Shown: positions 55,094 through 63,172 of the stretch, piece after piece
Position numbering within the stretch: position 1 is the stretch's first letter
Layout: each line of letters opens with the position of its first letter
Source: Haloarcula regularis
GTDB taxonomy: Archaea; Halobacteriota; Halobacteria; Halobacteriales; Haloarculaceae
Reading direction: 5' to 3'
Assembly: GCF_029338315.1 (NCBI RefSeq)
Contig: NZ_CP119794.1
Coordinates: 2,852,001 to 2,916,000, forward strand
DNA length: 64,000 nt
Notes under the pieces: model-generated
What the model was told of the DNA's origin: nothing
What the model saw: only the letters and a program-made list of their open reading frames with translations
The model's database searches: none
Program-made: the position numbers and the translations under genes

Positions 55094-55243
55094 TCACTCC
55101 GAGTAGCCTTCCTGGAGAAACGCACCCTCCGTCTCGTACATCGCCACCAGCTCGGTGATGAACTCCTCGTAGGTCTCGTCTTCTTCCAGATGGCTCTCGA
55201 GCCGTTCTCGCAGGTCGTCGCTGATTTCGAGCGTGTAGGTCAT
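55094..55243 (-). CDS. Small RHH-like protein (49 aa), DUF7557 type
   Basis: A 49-residue frame MTYTLEISDDLRERLESHLE, then EDETYEEFITELVAMYETEG and a short tail. A beta strand (TYTLEIS), then two helices with the D-E-T-Y-E-E-F-I-T-E-L spacing, is the ribbon-helix-helix fold seen in haloarchaeal mini proteins (DUF7557, from memory). Probably a DNA-binding dimer or antitoxin-like protein without an adjacent toxin. A palindrome lies seven bases upstream of its ATG. Confidence 0.68.
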   Translation of the reverse strand: MTYTLEISDDLRERLESHLEEDETYEEFITELVAMYETEGAFLQEGYSE

Positions 55244-55249
55244 GGCAAC

Positions 55250-55266
55250 CGGGAACACTGTTCCCG
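55250..55266. promoter_or_regulatory. 17-base palindrome CGGGAACA-C-TGTTCCCG, candidate autoregulatory operator
   Basis: Perfect eight-base arms around one central base, just upstream of the RHH-like gene. The half-site GGGAACAG recurs at 55363-55370 before uspA. Confidence 0.55.
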
Positions 55267-55367
55267 CACCTGGTACGTAGGCAGCGGAAGGTCAAATAAC
55301 CGGCCACTAGTCGGGTTGCGGGACGCCGACGGCACCGTGACCGCTCCAGCCGGTTCGTTTCGGGGAA

Positions 55368-55376
55368 CAGTTAATT
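55368..55376 (+). promoter_or_regulatory. TATA-like box of the uspA gene
   Basis: CAGTTAATT is centred 27 bases before ATG 55399, supporting the downstream start over the ATG at 55390. Confidence 0.5.
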
Positions 55377-55398
55377 CATTCCACAGTGTATGTGTGGT

Positions 55399-55818
55399 AT
55401 GGGCAGTATCCTCCTTGCCACCGACGGGAGCGAGTACGCACGCAAGGCCGCGGACCGGGCGATCGACCTGGCGGAGGAACGCGACAGCGCGTTGCACGTC
55501 ATCTGTGTGGTCGACAGACAGAAGTTCGACGACCCCGCACTCAGCTCCGCCGAACTGGCGACGATATACGCCGAGGATCACGCCGTCGTCACCGTCAACG
55601 AGGTCACCCAGATGGCCGACGGGCGCGCCGTCCGGGTCGAGGGCGAAACGAGACACGGCGTCCCCCACGAGACCATCGTGGCGTACGCCGACGAAGTCGA
55701 CGCGGACGTCATCGTGGTCGGCGAACACGGCGACCACGACAGGCACTTCTCCGGTGTCGGGCAGAAGATACGGAACGGGGGCGACTACGAAGTGGTCGTC
55801 GTCGAAGCGGAGTCCTGA
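55399..55818 (+). CDS. Universal stress protein (UspA family), single domain
   Basis: A 139-residue USP: MGSILLATDGSEYARKAADR has the first strand and the D-G-S loop, followed by YADEVDADVIVVGEHGDHDR. The ATP-binding pattern G-x2-G-x9-G-(S/T) is altered here (GEHGDHDRHFSGVGQKIRNG), so nucleotide binding may differ. The next gene, nine bases on, is a two-domain USP, and the pair is probably cotranscribed. Adjacent to oxidase genes. Start at 55399 for leaderless spacing. Confidence 0.8.
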   Translation: MGSILLATDGSEYARKAADRAIDLAEERDSALHVICVVDRQKFDDPALSSAELATIYAEDHAVVTVNEVTQMADGRAVRVEGETRHGVPHETIVAYADEVDADVIVVGEHGDHDRHFSGVGQKIRNGGDYEVVVVEAES

Positions 55819-55826
55819 CTCTCCCG

Positions 55827-56696
55827 ATGTACGACCAGATTCTGGTGCCGACGGACGGCGGCGACGTCGCCGCGGCCGCAGCCGAGGCGGCCCTGGGACT
55901 CGCTGCACGGTTCGAGGCCACGGTCCACGTCGTCCACGTCAACGAACTCGGGGAACTCCCGCCGGGAGCGGACGACGACGACGCGAGCACGCTCGCGACT
56001 GGTGCCCAGGCGGCGATACGCGACGTCGAGCGCGACGCGACCGAGCGTGGCCTCTCAGTGGAGACGGCCATCGTCGAGGCGGGGAGTTCGGTCCACGAGG
56101 CGCTGGTCACCTACGCCCGGCGCCACGACGTCGACTGCCTCGTGATGGGCACGCACGGCCGGAGCGGGGTCGACCGCCTCGTCTTCGGGAGCGTCGCCGA
56201 ACGGACCGTCCGCGACGCCCCCGTCCCCGTGCTCACCGTCCACGCGGACTCGGTGCTCGACCCGTCCTTCCCCTCGATACTGGTCCCCACGGACGGCAGC
56301 GACTGTGCCCGCGCCGCCGTCGACCACGCCATCGACCTGGCTGACCTGACCGGTGCGACGCTCCACCTGCTCCACGTGGTCGACCCCGCGACGGTCTACG
56401 GCGACATCGGGGCCGTCGGGTTCCTCGACTCGCTCGAAGAGGCCGGGGCCGACCTCCTCGCAGAACTCCGCGCAGAGGCCGAAGACGCCGGCCTCGACGT
56501 CGAGACGACGGTAACCCGGGGAACGCCCTACCGAGCCATCACGGACTACGCAGACGAACACGACGTCGGCTGTATCGCGATGGGTACCCACGGGCGGACC
56601 GGCGTCCAGCGGTACCTGCTGGGCAGCGTCACCAGTCGCGTCATCCGACTCTCGGAGACGCCGGTGCTCGCCGTCCCCGGCGCCAGGGACGACTAG
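55827..56696 (+). CDS. Tandem universal stress protein (two USP domains)
   Basis: A 289-residue protein with two USP domains, 1-~145 (MYDQILVPTDGGDVAAAAAE to MGTHGRSGVDRLVFGSVAER) and ~150-289 (SILVPTDGSDCARAAVDHAI to MGTHGRTGVQRYLLGSVTSR). Both carry the intact G-x2-G-x9-G-S ATP site (GTHGRSG...GS). It is cytosolic and likely dimerises within itself. USPs respond to starvation, salt or redox stress; which signal applies here is unknown. Confidence 0.85.
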   Translation: MYDQILVPTDGGDVAAAAAEAALGLAARFEATVHVVHVNELGELPPGADDDDASTLATGAQAAIRDVERDATERGLSVETAIVEAGSSVHEALVTYARRHDVDCLVMGTHGRSGVDRLVFGSVAERTVRDAPVPVLTVHADSVLDPSFPSILVPTDGSDCARAAVDHAIDLADLTGATLHLLHVVDPATVYGDIGAVGFLDSLEEAGADLLAELRAEAEDAGLDVETTVTRGTPYRAITDYADEHDVGCIAMGTHGRTGVQRYLLGSVTSRVIRLSETPVLAVPGARDD

Positions 56697-56718
56697 CCGC
56701 TACCCCAGGTCTCCGCCG

Positions 56719-57942
56719 TCAGTCCGCCTCCTCGAGGAGCCACCCGAAGCGTTTCTCCCAGAACTCCTCGCCCGGTGGCTTCTTGCTGCGCCCGTGGGTC
56801 TTCCGGTCGCGGATCCGCCGCTCCATGATGTCCCGCGCCTCGTTGAGCGCGTGTTTCGCACCGTAGCCCTCGCCGGACGCCATGTAGTGCCCCCGGTCGG
56901 TGTACAGGCGGATGCGGGCCAGCAACAGCGGCGTCCCGCGCAGTTTCTCGTCGTGCTCGTGGAGGTGTATCTTCGCCTCGAGTATCGACATCTCCCCGTC
57001 GAGGGTGTCGAACTTGTCGACCATCTCGACGATGTCCTCGTAGCGGACGTCGTCGAGCAGGTCGGTCCCGTAGACCTGGACGCCCCGGTTGCCGCCCGCC
57101 TCCCACGTGAGCGCGTCGAGGACGTCCGTCTTGGTGACGATGCCGTACGGGTGGCCGTTCTCGGTGACCACGAGCGACGACCCGCCGACCTCGAACATCC
57201 CCTCGACGGCGACGTCGAGCGTCGCGTCCGGGCCGATGGTCCGCACCGGCGCGACCATCACGTCCCGAACTGGCAGATCGAGCACGCGCTCGAGTTCGCC
57301 TTCCCGCGCCCCGAAGCCGCCGCCCCGACTCCGACTGGCGCTCGCGGACAGCGACCCGCCGAAGGCGTCGCGGCCGCTTGCGTCCCCGCCCTGGCTCTGG
57401 CTCGTCTCCCGGACGGTGAGGTCGGTCACGTCGTAGAGGCTCACGATGCCGACGGCGTCGTCGTCATCGACGACGGGGAGGTGCGTGATTCGGTGCTCCC
57501 GGAAGTCGTGCAGCGCCTCGCCGATCGTCGTCTCCGGGGCGACGGTGACCAGCTCCGACGTCGCGGCGTCGCCGACGGTCACCGCGTCGAGGTACGGTGT
57601 CACCGCCTCGAGAATCCCGTCGACGGTGACGATACCCGAAAGCGTCTCCCCCTCGAACACGGGGAGCAGCTGCACGTCGCTGTCGATCATCAACTGCGCG
57701 ACGGTTCGAACGTCCTCGTCGGGGCTGAGTCGCGGGACGTGCCAGACGAGCGACCCGACCTTCTCGCCCGGCGGGTGGTGAGACCCCGCCAGCTGCCGGC
57801 GCGTGACGACCCCTTCGAACTCCTCGCCGCGGACGACGACGCCCTTGAGTGTGGGGTCGTCGAAGGCCCCGACGAGCTTCGAGACGCGCGTCTCGGGACT
57901 GAACTCGGTGTAGTCTTCCGATACGATTGCTTCGATGTCCAT
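56719..57942 (-). CDS. CBS-domain protein fused to a HPF/RaiA-like ribosome-hibernation domain
   Basis: A 407-residue soluble protein. Residues 1-~290 hold four CBS units in two pairs, with an acidic Gly/Ser-rich loop (SLSASASRSRGGGFGAREGE) between the pairs. The last ~105 residues (GVQVYGTDLLDDVRYEDIVE, EAKIHLHEHDEKLRG, LARIRLYTDRGHYMASGEGY, ALNEARDIMERRI) fit the HPF/RaiA fold that plugs the ribosomal decoding centre. CBS pairs bind AMP, ATP or SAM, so the fusion may gate hibernation by energy charge. Start at 57942, a Met before the first strand. Confidence 0.78.
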   Translation of the reverse strand: MDIEAIVSEDYTEFSPETRVSKLVGAFDDPTLKGVVVRGEEFEGVVTRRQLAGSHHPPGEKVGSLVWHVPRLSPDEDVRTVAQLMIDSDVQLLPVFEGETLSGIVTVDGILEAVTPYLDAVTVGDAATSELVTVAPETTIGEALHDFREHRITHLPVVDDDDAVGIVSLYDVTDLTVRETSQSQGGDASGRDAFGGSLSASASRSRGGGFGAREGELERVLDLPVRDVMVAPVRTIGPDATLDVAVEGMFEVGGSSLVVTENGHPYGIVTKTDVLDALTWEAGGNRGVQVYGTDLLDDVRYEDIVEMVDKFDTLDGEMSILEAKIHLHEHDEKLRGTPLLLARIRLYTDRGHYMASGEGYGAKHALNEARDIMERRIRDRKTHGRSKKPPGEEFWEKRFGWLLEEAD

Positions 57943-58103
57943 GACTTTGCGTGGTTCCGCTGTGGTCGACGACTGTGCGACACCGGTGGCAACTATCGTT
58001 GCCCTCAGATGACACTTCGTCACACGGGCGCAAATAGCCGTCGGTGGGGCCGGCCGCTCGACCCCTGATTGGTCCACGGTGGCGTGGCTCTGTCCTGTCG
58101 GAC

Positions 58104-58157
58104 GGATTCGAACCGGAGGAAGACTCGCTGTGCTCGTCTTCCAGGATTCGAACCCTC
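58104..58157. repeat. Two T-arm-like fragments flanking a hairpin
   Basis: On the minus strand GGTTCGAATCC, the conserved T-arm of the neighbouring tRNA, occurs twice, at about 58107-58117 and 58144-58154, separated by a hairpin with arms GGAAGAC/GTCTTCC. Neither has a D-arm or anticodon arm, so they are not tRNA genes. They may be leftovers of elements that integrated at the tRNA 3' end. Confidence 0.5.
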
Positions 58158-58169
58158 GTCACCCACACA

Positions 58170-58210
58170 GACGCCGCTGGCTCCTCGCTTCGCTCGTCGC
58201 AGGCGGCGTC
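58170..58210. repeat. Long hairpin downstream of tRNA-Val
   Basis: GACGCCGC (58170-58177) pairs with GCGGCGTC (58203-58210), with a CGAGCGAAGCGAGG-type inner stem. It lies six bases beyond the tRNA 3' end and could stall transcription or mark an old recombination site. Confidence 0.45.
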
Positions 58211-58216
58211 AGAAGT

Positions 58217-58289
58217 GGGTCCGGGCGGATTCGAACCACCGACCTCGGCCTTGTAAAGGCCACGTCATAACCAACTAGACCACGGACCC
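58217..58289 (-). tRNA. tRNA-Val (UAC)
   Basis: The 73-base minus-strand sequence folds as a cloverleaf: acceptor GGGTCCG/CGGACCC, D-arm around AGTTGGTTA, anticodon stem TGGCC/GGCCG with loop TTTACAA (anticodon UAC, reading GUA and related Val codons), a five-base variable loop and T-arm GGTGG-TTCGAAT-CCGCC. The 3' CCA is not encoded. There is no intron. It stands alone in a 390-base interval between the CBS-HPF gene and the F420 reductase gene. Confidence 0.95.
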
Positions 58290-58336
58290 GTATCCCGTCG
58301 TTTTCGACGGGCGGGAATAACGCTTTCTCTCTGGGA

Positions 58337-59002
58337 CTACCAGAACTTCACGCCGAGGTCGTGCATCTTCTCGTTGTGGCGGGCGACGTTGATGAGCAGC
58401 GGCGTGACCGCCTCCACCTCGGCGGCGTTCGAGAGCGGGCCGGCGTCGAGGGCCCGGAGGCCGTCGATGGCTTCAGCGAGTTCGCTGACGGTCGCTTTCG
58501 CGTCGGCGTCGTCGCCGACGACGACGGTGTCCCAGTCCAGGTCGGCGTCGAGGTTGGCCAGTCGACCCGCGGCGAGGTTGTGGAACGCGCCGACCACGGG
58601 CATGTCGTCGGGCGCGGCGTTGGCCGCGAGTTCCGTGACGCTGCCGGCGCCGGGACGGTTGTAGTGGAACCCGTCCTCGTCGCGTTTCATGCCCACGGCG
58701 GGCGAGACGAGGATGGCGTCGCCGAGTTCGTCCGCCACCGCTTCGATGGTGTCCGTGAGGTGGTAGGCCGGGACGGCCGTGACGACGACGTCGGCCCGGG
58801 CGGCGGCCGCGGCGTTCGAGAGTCCCTCGATGGTCACCTCGCGGCCGCGGCTGTCGAGTTCCGTCTCGTACTCCTCGGCCATCGTCTCGGCCTTCTCGGC
58901 ATCCCGGGAGCCGACGATGACCGTGTGATTGGAGTCGGCCGCCCAGCGCAGCGCCAGTCCCTGTCCGATGTCGCCCGTGCCGCCGAGTAACGCGATGTCC
59001 AT
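58337..59002 (-). CDS. npdG: NADPH-dependent F420 reductase
   Basis: A 221-residue Rossmann protein (F420H2:NADP oxidoreductase) exchanging hydride between F420 and NADPH. MDIALLGGTGDIGQGLALRW has the G-G-T-G-x-x-G nucleotide site with GSRDAEKAETMAEE (Arg for the NADP phosphate). VVTAVPAYHLTDTIEAV, VSPAVGMKRDEDGFHYNRPG and GAFHNLAAGRLANLDADLDW follow the Fno pattern. Intact and of the usual length; cytosolic. Confidence 0.88.
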   Translation of the reverse strand: MDIALLGGTGDIGQGLALRWAADSNHTVIVGSRDAEKAETMAEEYETELDSRGREVTIEGLSNAAAAARADVVVTAVPAYHLTDTIEAVADELGDAILVSPAVGMKRDEDGFHYNRPGAGSVTELAANAAPDDMPVVGAFHNLAAGRLANLDADLDWDTVVVGDDADAKATVSELAEAIDGLRALDAGPLSNAAEVEAVTPLLINVARHNEKMHDLGVKFW

Positions 59003-59056
59003 GTCGTCTGCGTCGGGCGTCCGGCGAATAAGCGTTGTGCGACCGGCCGGTATCGC

Positions 59057-59446
59057 CTACGTGTAGGTGTCCCAGGCCCGGTCGAACCCGCCGCCGTACG
59101 CGACGTAGAGGGCGACGCCCAGCCCGGCCGCGAACGCGACCAACTGGCCGCCAATCCCGACGATGCTGGTGTGGCCGAGCGCGAGGTTGGCCACCGTCGC
59201 CAGGGTCACCGTCGTGAAGAAGCACGCGAGGATGAACATCGCCAGCCGTCCCGGGCGGTGTGCGTCCGCGAAGACGTCCGGGTGCTCGCGAATCGTCCAG
59301 TAGGTGACCGGCCAGGCGACCAGCTGGAAGCCGACCGTGTACAGCTGGGCGGCGTCGACGCTCGGGAGGTAGACGGCCGCACCGCCGACGATGCCGGCCC
59401 AGATGCTCACCAGGAGCGACCACCCGACCGTCGCCAACCGGCCCAT
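59057..59446 (-). CDS. Membrane protein (129 aa), four helices
   Basis: A 129-residue protein with four hydrophobic helices (VGWSLLVSIWAGIVGGAAVY, TVGFQLVAWPVTYWTI, LAMFILACFFTTVTLATVAN, GGQLVAFAAGLGVALYVAYG) and short polar loops with a conserved-looking REHPDVFADAHRPGR. No family recognised. Possibly cotranscribed with the F420 reductase gene 54 bases downstream. Confidence 0.65.
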   Translation of the reverse strand: MGRLATVGWSLLVSIWAGIVGGAAVYLPSVDAAQLYTVGFQLVAWPVTYWTIREHPDVFADAHRPGRLAMFILACFFTTVTLATVANLALGHTSIVGIGGQLVAFAAGLGVALYVAYGGGFDRAWDTYT

Positions 59447-59488
59447 ACCTCGACCTGTTCGTCGCCGCAGAAATCCCTGCCGCTTCGC

Positions 59489-60355
59489 TCACTCCAGCAG
59501 GTCGGGCAGGTCCTCGACGGAGCCGACGACGGCGCTGGCCCCCGCCCAAACGTACTTCTTTCGCCCCGCCTCCCCGGTGAGGCCGCCAGTCAGGACGCCG
59601 ACGCCGTAGTAGACTCGCTCGTCGTCCTCCGCGTCGGCGTTGATCGCGGTCTGGATGTCGTCCAGCGTGTCGCCGGCGAAGGCCACCTGCTCGGCGTCGA
59701 AGCGCTCGGCCAGCGTCAGCAGTGCGGCGGGGTGGGGCTTGCCCTCGTCCCAGTCGTCCATCGTGAAGCGGTGGTCGTCGGGGATGTCGAGGCTCACCCG
59801 GTCCAGCGCGATGTCGGCCTCGGCGGCCGGCCGTCCGGTCACGACGCCCACGTTGTACCGCGACTGGAGCGTCGCCAGCGTCTCGGCCGAGACCAGCTTC
59901 GGTTCGTCGTGGATGTACCCCGGCGCGTCGAACGGCGGCTCCCCGCCCTCGATGTCGCGGTACAGGTCGGAACCGAGGTACAGGGCCTGAAAGACGTCTC
60001 GAAGGCGCTCGCTGTCCCACGCGTCGAACACGCGGTCGGCGCTCGCGTCGTCGAGTCGCTCGCGGACGACGGCTTTCGCGGCGTCCAGGCCGCCACCGCG
60101 TTCCGAGATGGCGTCCGTGAACTCGGCCACGGTGCCGATGTCGCCCTCGCGACCGGCGAGGACGAACAGGGCCGCGGCGTCGGTCAGTTCCCAGTCGTTG
60201 TTGAACCCGCCCGCGTCCTTGAACGGCTGGATGTCGGCCCGCTCGATGGTGTCGCCGTACACCCGGTCGACGGATTCGATGATGGCCCGCCGGTAGGAGT
60301 CGGCCACGTCCACGAGCACGCCGTCGATGTCGAGGACGACCGTATCTACGTCCAT
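59489..60355 (-). CDS. HAD-type hydrolase of the TIGR01548 group
   Basis: A 288-residue HAD phosphatase. Motif [19 protein letters not shown] starts at residue ~8, an alpha-helical cap follows ([20 protein letters not shown], the G-G-x-N-x-D-W pattern of this group), motif II is [14 protein letters not shown], motif [12 protein letters not shown] and motif [19 protein letters not shown]01548 members occur in archaea and cyanobacteria, near histidinol or sugar genes, with uncertain substrate. Start at 60355, one codon before the conserved D-V-D-T. Confidence 0.83.
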   Translation of the reverse strand: MDVDTVVLDIDGVLVDVADSYRRAIIESVDRVYGDTIERADIQPFKDAGGFNNDWELTDAAALFVLAGREGDIGTVAEFTDAISERGGGLDAAKAVVRERLDDASADRVFDAWDSERLRDVFQALYLGSDLYRDIEGGEPPFDAPGYIHDEPKLVSAETLATLQSRYNVGVVTGRPAAEADIALDRVSLDIPDDHRFTMDDWDEGKPHPAALLTLAERFDAEQVAFAGDTLDDIQTAINADAEDDERVYYGVGVLTGGLTGEAGRKKYVWAGASAVVGSVEDLPDLLE

Positions 60356-60374
60356 GCCTGGCGGAACACGCCGG

Positions 60375-60785
60375 TCATTCAAGCACCTTCCCATCTCTCC
60401 CGGTCGCCCGGTACAGCGTCACGCCGCCGGGGAGTTGCTCCGTCTCGACCCGCACTGTCGGGGGGTCGCCGCCCAGCGTCGTGAACCAGCACGCCGCACC
60501 GACCGACCGCGCGACGTCCCGGACGGGCCGGTGTAGTTCCGGCGGCAGGTGCCGCGCGAAGACGACGTCGGCCCCGGCGTACACCGACGGGTCCGGGTCG
60601 GTCACGTCGTCGACGACGAACCGGACGCCCTCGGGGACCGGTCGCGGCTCGATATCCGTCGCCGTCACTGACACGCCCGCGGCGGCCAGGTCCCCCGCGA
60701 CGCCGGGCCGCGCACCCACCCCGACTTCGACGACTCTGTCGGCAACTTCCAGCCGAGAAACGAGTGCCGTCTCCGGGTCTTGCAC
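60375..60785 (-). CDS. UPF0146 family protein
   Basis: A 136-residue Rossmann-like protein: GTG-started [20 protein letters not shown], then [60 protein letters not shown] and a closing [17 protein letters not shown]. It keeps the shape of a methyltransferase SAM fold, but the UPF0146 family has no known activity. GTG at 60785 is chosen by family length. It is divergent from the archaemetzincin gene, 39 bases between the starts. Confidence 0.78.
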   Translation of the reverse strand: MQDPETALVSRLEVADRVVEVGVGARPGVAGDLAAAGVSVTATDIEPRPVPEGVRFVVDDVTDPDPSVYAGADVVFARHLPPELHRPVRDVARSVGAACWFTTLGGDPPTVRVETEQLPGGVTLYRATGRDGKVLE

Positions 60786-60790
60786 GTCGG

Positions 60791-60800
60791 GATATTTATG
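60791..60800 (+). promoter_or_regulatory. TATA box of the archaemetzincin gene
   Basis: GATATTTATG is centred about 29 bases before ATG 60825, matching a leaderless start. Confidence 0.55.
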
Positions 60801-60824
60801 AGACGGCGTCGCATATAGGTTCCC

Positions 60825-61346
60825 ATGCACGTCGACATCGTACCCGTGGGCGAGGTCTCCGCCCAGGTGAAGCGGGAGGCCTCGGACGGGTTGCGGTCCG
60901 TCTACGACTGCGAGGTCTCCATGCACGAACCGCAGTCGATCCCGAAGGGTGCGTACGACGCCGACCGGGACCAGTACCGCGCCGAAGAACTGATAGACCT
61001 CGTCCGCCGGGTCGGGTCCGGCGACAAGAACATCGGCATCACCCCGATGGACCTGTTCTACCGCCGCCGCAACTACGTCTTCGGCCTCGCGTATCTGGGT
61101 GGTTCCGGGAGCGTCATCTCGACCTATCGCCTGCAGACCTCCTCCGACGGCGGGTTCTCGAACCGCTCTGCCGGCGAGATCTTCTCGGCCCGCGTCCGCA
61201 AGGAGATCGTCCACGAGATCGGCCACACACTCGGCCTCGAACACTGTGACAACAAGCGCTGCGTGATGAACTTCTCCCCGACGGTCAGGCAGGTCGACGT
61301 CAAGGAGGCGTCGCTCTGTGGCTCCTGTCAGCGCGACGTCCTCTGA
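60825..61346 (+). CDS. amzA: Archaemetzincin
   Basis: A 173-residue archaeal metzincin metalloprotease. The zinc site HEIGHTLGLEHC (H130, H134, H140) is followed by CDNKRCVMNFS and a C-terminal CGSCQ, so the second structural zinc cluster of four cysteines is also present. The N-terminus MHVDIVPVGEVSAQVKREAS is the family start. No signal peptide; acts in the cytosol on unknown peptides. All motifs are complete. Confidence 0.9.
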   Translation: MHVDIVPVGEVSAQVKREASDGLRSVYDCEVSMHEPQSIPKGAYDADRDQYRAEELIDLVRRVGSGDKNIGITPMDLFYRRRNYVFGLAYLGGSGSVISTYRLQTSSDGGFSNRSAGEIFSARVRKEIVHEIGHTLGLEHCDNKRCVMNFSPTVRQVDVKEASLCGSCQRDVL

Positions 61347-61361
61347 ACCGCCCGCAGTATT

Positions 61362-61375
61362 CCTAACGAGTTAGG
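61362..61375. promoter_or_regulatory. 14-base palindrome CCTAAC-GA-GTTAGG
   Basis: Perfect six-base arms about 41-54 bases before the small acidic gene and just after amzA. Could be an operator for the next gene or a short terminator hairpin of amzA. Confidence 0.35.
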
Positions 61376-61415
61376 TGACCCTGATAGGTTCTCCCATACG
61401 CTACGGCTAACTGCG

Positions 61416-61643
61416 ATGAGCAAGAGTCAATCCCGCGACCGCACGAAGCAACTCGGCGACATCTTCGTCTCGGTCACCGGCGGCGAATCGGTCACCGAAC
61501 AGCAGGACGACGGACCCTCCGACCGGGAGCTGCGGCCCGACGACGAGTTCGACGGCGAAGACGTCGCCGACGGTCTCGAAGACGCCGTCGCGGGCGCCGA
61601 GATGGGCGACACCTCCGACCCTGCCGACCTGGGCGACGACTGA
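61416..61643 (+). CDS. Small acidic protein (75 aa)
   Basis: A 75-residue protein, MSKSQSRDRTKQLGDIFVSV onwards, basic and polar in the first 12 residues and then extremely acidic (DDEFDGEDVADGLEDAVAGA). Probably mostly disordered, with a hydrophobic LGDIFVSVTGGESVTE patch near the N-terminus. No cysteines or membrane segment. A TATA-like TGATAGG lies about 30 bases upstream. No family recognised. Confidence 0.6.
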   Translation: MSKSQSRDRTKQLGDIFVSVTGGESVTEQQDDGPSDRELRPDDEFDGEDVADGLEDAVAGAEMGDTSDPADLGDD

Positions 61644-61702
61644 CGCGACGCCCTCCTGTCTTCCCTTCTCCCTGACGCCGACGTTCCAGCGGCGGGTGTC
61701 GC

Positions 61703-62182
61703 TCAGATAGTGAACTCGAAGAGGTCGTCGCCGACGTGGTGGATCGACTTCACGACCTTGTCGCTGTCGCCGACCATGTCCGACCCGTCGGTCATCGCCC
61801 GGCCGATGGCGAGGAACTTCCCGTGGGTCTCCTCGTTGATGGCCACGAGGTCGCCCTCGCTGATGTCCGGGTCCGCCTCGGTGATTCCGGGCCGCATGAT
61901 GTCGGCGCCGTCGGAGACGAACGATATCGCCCCGGCGTCGACGGTCACCACGTGTTTCTCCGGCGGGTACTCGTTTGCACCCTGGACCGTGAGGAACGGC
62001 TCGCCGTCCACGTACAGGACGAACGGCTCCCCGTCGACCAGCACGACGTCCCAGTTGCTCTCGGCGAACTCGACTTTCTCGAAGCTGTCGGCGTCCAGTT
62101 CGACGCCGAGGTTGGCCGCGAGCGCGTCGGTGATGGCCCCGACCTCGTCCGAACGGAGATGGTGGCGGGATTTGACCTGCAT
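61703..62182 (-). CDS. PUA-domain RNA-binding protein
   Basis: A 159-residue protein: an N-terminal ~75-residue domain (MQVKSRHHLRSDEVGAITDA, VLVDGEPFVLYVDGEPF), then a PUA domain (KHVVTVDAGAISFVSDGADI, MRPGITEADPDISEGDLVAI, NEETHGKFLAIGRAM). This is the order of archaeal MCT-1/Tma20-like proteins. They bind structured RNA and are linked to ribosome recycling or translation start. The residues MRPGI and V-D-x-G-A are the PUA hallmarks. Confidence 0.85.
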   Translation of the reverse strand: MQVKSRHHLRSDEVGAITDALAANLGVELDADSFEKVEFAESNWDVVLVDGEPFVLYVDGEPFLTVQGANEYPPEKHVVTVDAGAISFVSDGADIMRPGITEADPDISEGDLVAINEETHGKFLAIGRAMTDGSDMVGDSDKVVKSIHHVGDDLFEFTI

Positions 62183-62260
62183 ACCTCCCAGTCAGCGGGG
62201 CCGGCGGGTAAGCGTAACGAACCGGCGGAGGCTTTTGTCGGCCCCCGCCCTACGTGGGGT

Positions 62261-63172
62261 ATGCGCGTCGTCACCCTGCTCCCCTCGGCGACCGAGATCG
62301 TCTACGCCCTGGGCGTCGCCCCGGTCGGCGTCTCTCACGAGTGTGACTACCCCCCGGCCGCCCGCGAGCAACCGGCGGTCAACCGCTCACGGGTCGACCC
62401 CGGGACCTCGAGCAGCGAGATCAACGAGCAGGTGGCCGACGCCGAGGCCGGCGACGGCGTCTACGCCATCGACCGTGAGACGCTGTCCGACCTCGACCCC
62501 GACGTCGTCGTCACGCAGGGCGTCTGTGACGTCTGTGCCGTCGACCACGTCCTGGTCGCCGACGCCGTCGCCGACCTGGGCCTCGACTGCGAGGTACTGA
62601 CCCTCGACGTCCACAGCCTCGAGGACCTCTTCGAGTCCATCCGCCGCGTCGGCGCGGCCATCGACGAACCGGCGCGGGCGACCGAACTGGTCGCTGACCT
62701 CCGGGACCGCGTGGCGGCGGTGGAACGGACGGCCGCCGGGGTGACCGAGGCGCCCAGCGTCGCCGTCCTCGACTGGCTCGACCCGGTGATGGTCGCCGGG
62801 CACTGGATCCCAGAACTGGTCGAACTGGCCGGTGGTCGGTACGGCATGGCCGAGCGGGGCGCCCACTCCCGCCCCCGCGAGTGGACGGAAGTTCGGGAGT
62901 ACGACCCCGACGTGCTGGTCGCCGCGCCCTGCGGGTTCGACGTCGCACAGACCACCGAGCACCTCGCGGACCTGACCGACCGACCGGGATTCGACGACCT
63001 GCGGGCCGTCCGCGAGGGCCGCGCCCACGTGATGGACGGGCACCACTTCGTCAACCGCTCGGGGCCGCGGCTGGTCGAGACCCTGGAATATCTGGCCGCA
63101 CTGATCCACCCCGACCTGTTCGACGCACCGCCGCGCGACGCCGTCAGCGACCTGGCGACGCTGCGCGCCTAG
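62261..63172 (+). CDS. btuF: BtuF-like cobalamin-binding protein
   Basis: A 303-residue class III substrate-binding fold protein: MRVVTLLPSATEIVYALGVA, GVSHECDYPP, the corrinoid-family CDVCAVDHV and a C-terminal RPRLVETLEYLAAL-like helix. It lacks a signal peptide, so it may be cytosolic or need another anchor. CVCDVCAVD cysteines could bind cobalt or metal. No btuC or btuD is nearby. Helical-backbone metal receptor family; corrinoid binding is the usual assignment. Its stop shares CTAG with the next gene. Confidence 0.75.
   Translation: MRVVTLLPSATEIVYALGVAPVGVSHECDYPPAAREQPAVNRSRVDPGTSSSEINEQVADAEAGDGVYAIDRETLSDLDPDVVVTQGVCDVCAVDHVLVADAVADLGLDCEVLTLDVHSLEDLFESIRRVGAAIDEPARATELVADLRDRVAAVERTAAGVTEAPSVAVLDWLDPVMVAGHWIPELVELAGGRYGMAERGAHSRPREWTEVREYDPDVLVAAPCGFDVAQTTEHLADLTDRPGFDDLRAVREGRAHVMDGHHFVNRSGPRLVETLEYLAALIHPDLFDAPPRDAVSDLATLRA

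Noticed and set aside
58100..58160. A second or third tRNA gene next to tRNA-Val
   Set aside because: Only T-arms are recognisable; there are no matching acceptor, D- or anticodon arms.
58044..58278. Three overlapping short plus-strand frames ending in GGFEPPTSAL or RIRTTDLGLV-type peptides
   Set aside because: These are the well-known spurious translations of tRNA 3' halves and T-arm sequences.
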